A DNA stretch of 64,000 nt. Source: Microvirga sp. TS319. Lineage in GTDB: Bacteria > Pseudomonadota > Alphaproteobacteria > Rhizobiales > Beijerinckiaceae. Location of the stretch: assembly GCF_041276405.1 (NCBI RefSeq), contig NZ_JBGGGT010000002.1:3714501-3778500 (forward strand), read 5' to 3'. The notes under the pieces were generated by a model. It was given only the letters and a program-made list of their open reading frames with translations, had not been told where the DNA came from and made no database searches. Positions 57,964 to 64,000 of this stretch are shown one piece after another; position 1 is the first letter of the stretch; every line of letters starts with the position of its first letter. The translations under genes and the position numbers were made by a program.

Positions 57964-57991
57964 GGAAGCGCCCTTCGGGCGCTTCCTTTTT
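57964..57991 (+). terminator. Rho-independent terminator
   Basis: GGAAGCGCCC and GGGCGCTTCC form a perfect 10-bp stem with a TTC loop, followed by TTTTTC. It ends the + strand unit of the 100-residue hypothetical gene and abuts the convergent diguanylate cyclase stop. Confidence 0.88.
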
Positions 57992-57992
57992 C

Positions 57993-59525
57993 TTATCGGG
58001 CATCGGCATAGGGAAAGGCGATGTCTTCGGATTCGGCCGTACCCGCGTGTGTCTCGCGGACGCAGTTTCGGCCAGCCGCTTTGGCGCCGTAAAGGGCCTG
58101 ATCCGCGGCTTCGAGAAGCGCTTCTCGTGTGCTGCCCCGCAGCGGCCGAACCGCCGCCACGCCGATGCTGACCGTCACAAGACGGTAAGGGCTGTTCGCG
58201 TGAACGAGACCGAGTGTCTCGACGGCCTGGCGAATATTCTCGCCGATGCCCCGGGCTCCGGCCAGATCGGTCTCCGGGAGAATCACCGCGAACTCCTCTC
58301 CGCCATGACGGGCCGCCATGTCGCGGGGACGCCGGATATTGGCATCCACGGTGCAGGCGATTGCCCGGAGAACCTCGTCGCCTTGGTTGTGACCATACCG
58401 ATCGTTGAAATCCTTGAAGAAGTCGGCATCGACGTAAAGCAGCGCCAGCGACGACTTGGTACGGACCGCATGCCGCCACTCACGCTCGAACGCCTCGCGG
58501 AAGGCGCGGCGGTTGGGCAGGCCGGTCAGGTCGTCGGTTCGGGCAAGCCGCCTCAGCTTGGTCTCGGCCGTTTTGCGGCGGTTCAACTCGCTTCGGAACA
58601 GAGCCGTCAGGCCCACGACCGCCAGGCACAGCAAGCCCGTCATGAGGCTCATGATGAGAGCCTTCCGGGTCCAGGCCGCAAAGACCTCGTCGACAGAGAG
58701 AGCGACGGTCAGGACGAGCGGCAACCCGCCGAGCTGTCCGAATGAGATGACCCGGCGAATTCCATCGATCGGCGAGACCGACTCGAAGGTGGCGGATTGT
58801 CCCTGAAGGAGTTCCTGGACATAGGGAGAGCCGCCGAAATCCTGACCGATCTGGCCTTCGTCGAAGGGCTTTCGCATCAGCAGGATTCCGTCGTCGCGGA
58901 AGAGGTTGATGGTGCCGTCCCAGCCCAGTCTCAGATCCTGGAAAAGCTGATGAATCTTGCTGAGCGACACGGCTCCCATCACCACACCGGCGAAACGGCC
59001 GTCCGGATGGGAGAGGCGCCGCGAGATCGCAATGCTCAGGTCGCCATGGCGCAGCCTGCTCCTGAAGGGGTGACTGACGTACAATCCCACATCCGGACGC
59101 TGTCGATGGACCAGGAAATAGTCACGGTCGCTGAAATTGGCGGAGCGCGAAACGATGGCTCCTGCATCCGCAACCACATCGCCGGCCTCATCCAATATCA
59201 GCAGAGATCCCAGGTAGCCGACCGTGGAAGCCCGGTCGAACAGCATGTGGTGCCGAAGTTCGGGGGGAAGATCGTGCAGCCGTCCGTCGTTCAGATCCTG
59301 CATCACGCCCCGGAGGGTCAGGTCGAGGAGCCCCATATTGCCGGCGAGGTCCCGTGCCAGTGCGGTCAGAAGGTTCTGCGAAGACTGCTCCGCCTGGCGC
59401 CACGTGTCGAGACGGTCGCTCCAGAGGGTATGGGCCGAAACCGCCAGGATGCCCAGAACGATGACGCCTGCGCTCAGTTGGAGGTAGAATTTTGCAAAGA
59501 GGCGTTTCATTCCGCGGCGCAGCAC
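57993..59525 (-). CDS. Membrane diguanylate cyclase with Cache-type sensor
   Basis: The 510-residue protein makes cyclic di-GMP. A first helix (about 15-33), an extracytoplasmic double-Cache-like domain (FSDRDYFLVHRQRPDVGLYV and SLSKIHQLFQDLRLGWDG are typical) and a second helix (about 290-310) precede the GGDEF domain. The active site is RHGGEEFAVIL (GGEEF at 408-412), and the inhibitory RxxD site is intact (R399-D402), so product inhibition is expected. The start is GTG 59525 with AGGA upstream; ATG 59510 is an alternative. Confidence 0.94.
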   Translation of the reverse strand: MLRRGMKRLFAKFYLQLSAGVIVLGILAVSAHTLWSDRLDTWRQAEQSSQNLLTALARDLAGNMGLLDLTLRGVMQDLNDGRLHDLPPELRHHMLFDRASTVGYLGSLLILDEAGDVVADAGAIVSRSANFSDRDYFLVHRQRPDVGLYVSHPFRSRLRHGDLSIAISRRLSHPDGRFAGVVMGAVSLSKIHQLFQDLRLGWDGTINLFRDDGILLMRKPFDEGQIGQDFGGSPYVQELLQGQSATFESVSPIDGIRRVISFGQLGGLPLVLTVALSVDEVFAAWTRKALIMSLMTGLLCLAVVGLTALFRSELNRRKTAETKLRRLARTDDLTGLPNRRAFREAFEREWRHAVRTKSSLALLYVDADFFKDFNDRYGHNQGDEVLRAIACTVDANIRRPRDMAARHGGEEFAVILPETDLAGARGIGENIRQAVETLGLVHANSPYRLVTVSIGVAAVRPLRGSTREALLEAADQALYGAKAAGRNCVRETHAGTAESEDIAFPYADAR

Positions 59526-59803
59526 ATCCTGTCTCGGACCTTAATCCTATAGACCGGCGCAGCCGAGCCAGACGATAGGAGCAGGGCCGCATCCGGAGGG
59601 GGGTGCGGGAGCACCCTGGACAAGAGCCTAGAACCTGTCGATTGCCTGAGGGTTGCCGACGCTTCCGGGACAAGTGCCGAGATTGCGATCACAGGCATCG
59701 TGCGGAGATGGTCTGCATGGGCGCGCCTCCTTCATCGAAGCGCGCCCAGGATGGCGGGCGTCCCTTCAGGATTTCCCGCCTGATGTCACACGGAGCCGAG
59801 CAT

Positions 59804-60172
59804 TCACGGAGACGCAGGCTCGGCCGCCTCCCCGTTCGGCTTCCTGGCCCTTGCTCCGGCCTTCAGCTTCATGTTCTCGGCCCGCAGGGCTTGAAGTTTC
59901 TCGACATGCTCCCGGTTGGCGCGCGTCAGCTCCCTGATCTCGCCCTTCAGATCGGCGATCTCGGATTTCAGGTCCTCACGCTCGGCGGCAAGCCCCTCGT
60001 CGTGCCTCATCTGACCCTGGAGGTCGCGGATGTGCCGCTTCTGGTCGGCGATCCTGTCCTGCAGGTTTCTGATCGTCTGTTCGGCCTTGGCGAGCGTTCG
60101 CTGCGGGGTTTCTCCCCGCGGCACGGGCACGCCGGCGGCTGCGGGTCTGCGGGTTGATCCGGAATGAATCAC
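59804..60172 (-). CDS. Coiled-coil hypothetical protein
   Basis: The 122-residue protein starts at GTG 60172 with AAAGG upstream. Residues about 25-105 form a continuous heptad-like coiled coil (LAKAEQTIRNLQDRIADQKR, LKSEIADLKGEIRELTRANR). The ends are Pro/Ala-rich. There is no signal peptide. A structural or scaffold role is possible; nothing more can be said. The 278-bp gap before it holds no gene. Confidence 0.65.
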   Translation of the reverse strand: MIHSGSTRRPAAAGVPVPRGETPQRTLAKAEQTIRNLQDRIADQKRHIRDLQGQMRHDEGLAAEREDLKSEIADLKGEIRELTRANREHVEKLQALRAENMKLKAGARARKPNGEAAEPASP

Positions 60173-60305
60173 GGTCTGGTTCGCCTTTCATGATCTGCCT
60201 GTTAGAGAACAAACACAGAACATAAAGGACGTCAAGGAACGGCGTCCGCATTGCCGGGATTGAGGAAGACGCTATGCGTAGGAGGCTTCATGCGATTGGG
60301 GAATG

Positions 60306-60593
60306 TTAAGGAAACGGCGCTTCATACTCTCCGGCGTCGATCAGTCCGGCAGCCCCGGCCCCCTTCACGAATTCATCGTAAGGAATCGTGACGAGGGGAC
60401 GCAGATCCTCGCCTCTGACCTCGATCGCGATCTCGTCGTAATAGCTTGGCAGGGTGCCGCTCCAGCTGCTCAGGATTTCGCCCGCGATCCTCAGCGCCTC
60501 GCTCCGTGCGGCCGCAACGTCCGGCAGATCGGTCCCGAGTAGGTCCTCTCTTGTTCCAAAATGGCCTCGGACATCGATATAAAAGCGAGGCAT
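60306..60593 (-). CDS. DUF6894 family protein
   Basis: The 95-residue protein has the family opening MPRFYIDVRGHFGTREDLLG and PDVAAARSEALRIAGEIL. It is soluble and of unknown role. This family occurs in many copies in Methylobacteriaceae and Bradyrhizobiaceae, which supports the proposed origin of the window. Confidence 0.88.
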   Translation of the reverse strand: MPRFYIDVRGHFGTREDLLGTDLPDVAAARSEALRIAGEILSSWSGTLPSYYDEIAIEVRGEDLRPLVTIPYDEFVKGAGAAGLIDAGEYEAPFP

Positions 60594-60752
60594 TGCAGCG
60601 CCTGCATTGATGATCTGGTGACCTGCCCCCTTACGGCCCCGCCATCATATTAGCCCTCGGACCGCACTCCGGGATATATCTCTGAATCGCTGCGCCCCCT
60701 ACTCCGCCTGCACCGCTTCACGCAGCATGGGCCACCGGGTCGGCGCGATGTG

Positions 60753-61151
60753 CTAAGCCGCCCCGAGATAAGGAGGTTCGAAGGTGCTCTTGATGGGATG
60801 CGGGTTCCAGCTCTGGTCAGGAGCGGAGATCGCACAGACCGGCATCGCCGGCCCCTTCCGGGACCACTTCAGCGTAAATTGCGCCGCCTCGTGCCGGGTC
60901 TTGAACCCGAAGAGCCCCCCGCCGCTGAGAAACAGGTGCAGGTCGTATGAAACGCCGGATTCCTCGAGCCAGCACAGGACCTCGGGCCTGAGCGCGGATT
61001 TGCCCCTGTTCCAGACATCCCAATCGTTGACCATGAGAACGAAGGGCCACAACTTGGCATAGCCGTCGATTTCGTAGCAGGCGGACGAGGCCAGCTCCTC
61101 ATCGCGAACGGTCGCGACAATCACGTTCTTCATCTCGTCCAGGTCGGTCAT
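60753..61151 (-). CDS. Hypothetical protein
   Basis: The 132-residue soluble protein (start ATG 61151, GGGG upstream) contains ATVRDEELASSACYEIDGYA and FLSGGGLFGFKTRHEAAQFT. No signal peptide or membrane helix is present. I do not recognise a family. Confidence 0.6.
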   Translation of the reverse strand: MTDLDEMKNVIVATVRDEELASSACYEIDGYAKLWPFVLMVNDWDVWNRGKSALRPEVLCWLEESGVSYDLHLFLSGGGLFGFKTRHEAAQFTLKWSRKGPAMPVCAISAPDQSWNPHPIKSTFEPPYLGAA

Positions 61152-61324
61152 CGTCCATACCCCAGGCCGGCGTCGCGCATCTCACGGCGGGCACGACATC
61201 CAAAGTCGCCGTCCTTTTAGCGTACCTCACAGGGGGTAAACAAGGCGTCACCCTGCAACTCCCTTTGCATGGCGCTCATGCCGCACCCGCGCGATGACCC
61301 GACCTTACGGCGAGCCGCCTATAG

Positions 61325-61438
61325 AGCATCGGACGCGGGAAGTGGAATCCACTTTTGGGATTCGATCCGATGCTCCCTTTTGGAAAGAGCGCATCGTTCT
61401 CGCGAAAAAGCCGGAGCCACTTTTTGGCACGATGCGCT
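61325..61438. repeat. Intergenic palindromic repeats, two modules
   Basis: 61325-61376 is a near-perfect module (GAGCATCGGACGCGGGAAGT to GATCCGATGCTC). 61390-61438 is the GCGCATCGTTCTCGCGAAA to CACGATGCGC module. They lie in the 61152-61580 gap, which also holds structured element copy 3. Confidence 0.82.
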
Positions 61439-61494
61439 CGTCCGCTCCGAACCTTGAACTGCGGCTCTCGATACATACCTTGGGGACGACCCCT

Positions 61495-61546
61495 GATCCG
61501 GGCCCCTCTGACGTAAGCCGCGCCGGCCCTTGCGTGATGTCGGATC
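61495..61546 (+). ncRNA. Structured repeat element, copy 3
   Basis: GATCCGGGCCCCTCTG precedes a 7-bp hairpin (ACGTAAG with CTTGCGT, one G-U), then GATGTCGGATC. GATCCG (61495-61500) pairs with CGGATC (61541-61546). Copies 1 and 2 have GTCCG/CGGAC at this place, so an A-T pair replaces a G-C pair. It ends 34 nt before the ATG of the next gene. Confidence 0.6.
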
Positions 61547-61580
61547 TTCACCGATCTGACGGCCGGCGACGGAGGTGGAC

Positions 61581-61889
61581 ATGATCCACGAAATTCTGGC
61601 CTTCATCGTCAATGTGCTGATCGTCGACCCGCTGCAGGCCGAGATGGAGAAACGTCTCGCGGCAGTCCGCGCACCGCAGGCCGTCATCGCGGATGTCAGG
61701 AAATGCGCCGACGCCGCCCTTCCCGCCCTTGTCGGCCGCGCAGCGGCTGAACCGGTTTGGATCGCGAGCACGGCTCTCGATATCTGGCTGGGCAGGGCCG
61801 CTCCGGACGAGGTGCTGACGAGCGTGTCGCCGCAATGCGCCGCCCCGGTGCGGGCGGCGAAAGGCTATCTTCGGGGACAGGGCGTCTAG
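61581..61889 (+). CDS. Conserved hypothetical small protein
   Basis: The 102-residue protein starts at ATG 61581 with GGAGG 6 nt upstream. The N-terminus is hydrophobic (MIHEILAFIVNVLIVDPLQA), followed by an Ala-rich helical region with two cysteines (VRKCADAALPALVG and VSPQCAAPVRAAK). Its TAG stop is directly joined to a palindromic repeat. It is the nearest gene downstream of structured element copy 3. Confidence 0.7.
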   Translation: MIHEILAFIVNVLIVDPLQAEMEKRLAAVRAPQAVIADVRKCADAALPALVGRAAAEPVWIASTALDIWLGRAAPDEVLTSVSPQCAAPVRAAKGYLRGQGV

Positions 61890-61993
61890 CGCATCGTGCG
61901 GCCCTTCGGGTCCGCTCAAACGATGCACTCTTTCCAAGAGGGAGCATCGAATTGATCCCAAAAGTGCAAATCCACTTTTGCGTTCGGTGCTCC
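61890..61993. repeat. Intergenic palindromic repeats, two modules
   Basis: A GCGCATCGTGCGG module carrying the CGGCCCTTCGGGTCCG hairpin (61890-61927) is followed by a GAGCATCGAATTGATCCC module ending GCGTTCGGTGCTC (61943-61993). The arrangement matches the copy after TerC. Confidence 0.78.
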
Positions 61994-62040
61994 AGGACAA
62001 GGCCGATGTGAGGCGGATGAGCGTGTTTCCGGGGCGCGCT

Positions 62041-62355
62041 CTATTTCAGGCTTCCTGCCGCGCGCTCGGCCAGTCTCGTCACGCGGGCATAGGAGCTCTC
62101 GTTTCTTTCGCCGGCAATATCCGGAGAGGCGGCCACTGTCGCAGAGCCCGCCCGCCGCGTGACGATACTGTGCATCCGGGCGAGCGCTTCGCGAATCTCG
62201 GGCTGCCCGGCGACATCCCGGGCCGAGAATTCGTGCCGGCATAGACGGCAGGTGAGATCGGCTCCGAATTGCAGCTTCCTCAGCCGGACTTTGAACAGCC
62301 GCCGACATTGCGGACAGGGCAGATCGATCCGTGTGCTCCCGTGATCCTCAAACAA
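62041..62355 (-). CDS. Small zinc-ribbon protein
   Basis: The 104-residue product is read from TTG 62355, which has GGAGG 7 nt upstream; the longer frame to 62505 lacks such a site. Two CxxC knuckles (DLPCPQCRRLF and LTCRLCRHEF) predict a bound zinc. A hydrophilic helical tail follows (IREALARMHSIVTRRAGSAT). Role unknown; nucleic-acid or protein binding is typical of such ribbons. Confidence 0.7.
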   Translation of the reverse strand: MFEDHGSTRIDLPCPQCRRLFKVRLRKLQFGADLTCRLCRHEFSARDVAGQPEIREALARMHSIVTRRAGSATVAASPDIAGERNESSYARVTRLAERAAGSLK

Positions 62356-62492
62356 GCGCGATCCTCCGGTTAGGGTCCCCCTGCATAGTCTGAAGCATGG
62401 CAGTAAGGCGAGAGCGAGGCACGGCATGAGACACTGACGGCAAGAAACAGGCCCGCGCCATGGCAACGGGCCTGCCTCCATCCGCTCCGCCG

Positions 62493-62921
62493 CTACCGGG
62501 CGCATTCCACGGGAACACGCACGTTGCTGCCCTCGACCAGGACGGTCCGGCAGGGCACGCCATTGATGATCCGGATCTCATTGGGCGCGGCGTAGGGAAA
62601 GAGCGAGTCCGGCGTTCCGGAAATCGGCCGGCCCGCGATCATTCGCCCGGCCCCTTCCTCGACGCCAATGCTCCCCGTGGCTCCCGGCTCGAAAGTCCCG
62701 GTCGCGACCCGGCCGGCGCATTCCACGGGAACACGCATGTTGCTGCCCTCGACCAGGACGGTCCGGCACGGAACGCCGTTGATGATCTGGACCTCGTTGG
62801 GCGCGGCATAAGGGAAGGCCGATCCGGGCGTGCCCTGAATGGGATTGGGTTGCGCCTGTGCGGCCGCAGGGCCTCCGGCGAGCATAAGGCCGATGCCGAT
62901 CAGAACAGTTGAAGTCTTCAA
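62493..62921 (-). CDS. Exported protein with a tandem 41-residue repeat
   Basis: The 142-residue protein starts at TTG 62921 with GAGGAGG upstream and has a signal peptide (TVLIGIGLMLAGGPAAAQAQ). The mature part is two near-identical units, each opening PYAAPNE and ending with INGVPCRTVLVEGS and RVPVECA, so each has two cysteines about 16 residues apart. They are separated by an acidic/Gly linker. Function unknown. Confidence 0.78.
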   Translation of the reverse strand: MKTSTVLIGIGLMLAGGPAAAQAQPNPIQGTPGSAFPYAAPNEVQIINGVPCRTVLVEGSNMRVPVECAGRVATGTFEPGATGSIGVEEGAGRMIAGRPISGTPDSLFPYAAPNEIRIINGVPCRTVLVEGSNVRVPVECAR

Positions 62922-63107
62922 GAAAGCCTCCTCTCGATGAATGGCTTTGAAGCGGCCGGTCTCCCGGCCCGCGCGAGACCGCCGTGACGATCCGGCCGGA
63001 TCGTCACGCAGGCAGCATTCTAGAGATGCGAAAGCGGTGCGCTTGATCAGAGAGGACAGCCGCTTGACAGAAACGGACATGGAGGGCCGAGGCGAGGACG
63101 AGCCCTA

Positions 63108-63216
63108 GAGCATCGGACGCGGGAAGTGGGCCCACTTTTGGGATCTGATCCGATGCTCCCTTCCTGAAAAGAGCGCATCGTGCGAAAAACCGGGTCCACT
63201 TTTTCGCACGATGCGC
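63108..63216. repeat. Intergenic palindromic repeats, two modules
   Basis: 63108-63157 (GAGCATCGGACGCGGGAAGT to GATCCGATGCTC) and 63173-63216 (GCGCATCGTGCGAAAAACCG to CGCACGATGCGC, a perfect-ended dyad) have the same order and spacing as at 61325-61438. Just downstream, GGTCAGGC is repeated three times at about 63251-63274. Confidence 0.82.
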
Positions 63217-63260
63217 CAGGAGCCCCCTTCGAATGGGCGTCTCTTTTCGCGGTCAGGCGG

Positions 63261-64000
63261 TCAGGCGGTCAGGCGGGGATACATGCGCGCGGCAACGGCA
63301 ACGAGCAGCGCCGTGACCGTTGTCAGCACGGCGAAGTCAAAGCCAAGTCCGTACCGGCTCGTTCCGTCGGCCAGCATGAGGGCGCGAAGGGCGTCGACCT
63401 CATAGGTCAGCGGATTCGCGGATGACACGGCCTTGAGCCATTCCGGCATGAGTTCGATCGGATAGATCGCATTGCTGGCGAAGAAGATCGGCATGGTCAG
63501 CACCTGGCCGATGCCCATGAAGCGCTCGCGGGTCTTCACGATGCACGCGATGATCAGGGAAAAGGTCGAGAACAGAGCCGATCCGATCGCGATGAAGAGC
63601 GCCACGCCGAGGAGATGGAGCGGCGCGAACGACACGCTGATTCCGATCAGGACCGAGAGGGCGTAGACGATGACCGCCTGGGATATGCCCCGCATGGCCG
63701 ATGACGCGGCTTTGCCGAGAACGAGCGCACTGCGGGGCGCAGGGCTGACCATGTAGCGATGCAGCACGCCGAGGTCGCGCTCCCAGATCGCGGCGATGCC
63801 GTAGAAGATGGCTGCGAACAGAACGCTCTGAGCAAGGATGCCGGGCGCCAGGAAATCGAGATAGCGCTCCCCGTTCGTGATGCCCCGCACCTGCGCCATG
63901 ACCTGGCCGAACAGCAGCAGCCAGATGGCTGGCTGAAGCGCCCGTGTCAGAAGCTCGCTCGGATCGTGCATGAGCTTGCGGATTTCGGCGTCCGCCACGG
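63261..64000 (-). CDS. ABC-2 type transporter permease, 5' end beyond the window
   Basis: At least 246 residues with about six helices and the DrrB/ABC-2 pattern: RALQPAIWLLLFGQVMAQVR, LAPGILAQSVLFAAIFYG and SSANPLTYEVDALRALML. The frame is open to the right edge; an in-frame GTG at 63998 exists, but the first visible residues (ADAEIRKLMHDP) look internal, so the gene probably begins outside. It should pair with an ATPase gene beyond the window. Such permeases export drugs or lipids. Confidence 0.9.
   Translation of the reverse strand, partial: VADAEIRKLMHDPSELLTRALQPAIWLLLFGQVMAQVRGITNGERYLDFLAPGILAQSVLFAAIFYGIAAIWERDLGVLHRYMVSPAPRSALVLGKAASSAMRGISQAVIVYALSVLIGISVSFAPLHLLGVALFIAIGSALFSTFSLIIACIVKTRERFMGIGQVLTMPIFFASNAIYPIELMPEWLKAVSSANPLTYEVDALRALMLADGTSRYGLGFDFAVLTTVTALLVAVAARMYPRLTA

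Overview
The window is high-GC DNA from an alphaproteobacterium, most likely a Hyphomicrobiales (Rhizobiales) member of the Methylobacteriaceae such as Microvirga. This rests on family content (BA14K, DUF6894, DUF2076, ExoD, DUF938, RTX heme peroxidase) and on one family of short palindromic intergenic repeats that recurs along the whole window. It is inference: no rRNA or tRNA was seen.

Layout. 1-16 kb is a secretion locus. A 2664-residue RTX heme peroxidase (peroxicin type) is followed by a type I secretion ABC transporter, which overlaps by ATGA a membrane-anchored RTX protein running off the left edge. Upstream lie a NarX-like kinase, an overlapping NarL-like regulator and a divergent second regulator. 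A TTTGGTCCAGG motif is shared by the peroxidase leader and the kinase/regulator gap. 16-22 kb holds a BA14K protein, a PACE-type efflux pump, a Crp-type regulator, a chemoreceptor and gamma-glutamyltranspeptidase. 22-27 kb is a probable methanethiol oxidase operon (mtoX, SCO copper chaperone, FAD oxidase) with a divergent GlxA-type regulator. 27-34 kb is a six-gene sugar-acid operon (NitT/TauT-type ABC importer, IlvD/Edd dehydratase, RraA-like aldolase, hydroxyacid dehydrogenase) divergent from a GntR regulator, with a perfect palindrome between them. 35-38 kb is copper handling (YcnI, CopC-CopD fusion, DUF938 methyltransferase).

38-46 kb carries envelope and stress genes: ftsH, an ECF sigma with its overlapping anti-sigma, a Bax-inhibitor-1 protein, DUF2076, ExoD and TerC. 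46-54 kb is a LysR-controlled TRAP operon with DUF2848, amidase and DUF1445 enzymes. 54-64 kb has a type II NADH dehydrogenase, a diguanylate cyclase, several small family-specific proteins and the end of an ABC-2 permease.

The most interesting unexplained signal is a structured element of about 50 nt, present three times on the + strand (about 38571, 40902 and 61495). An invariant flank surrounds a hairpin that differs completely in sequence but keeps its pairing, and the closing stem shows a compensatory change. Each copy lies 15-51 nt upstream of a start codon preceded by a purine-rich ribosome-binding site.
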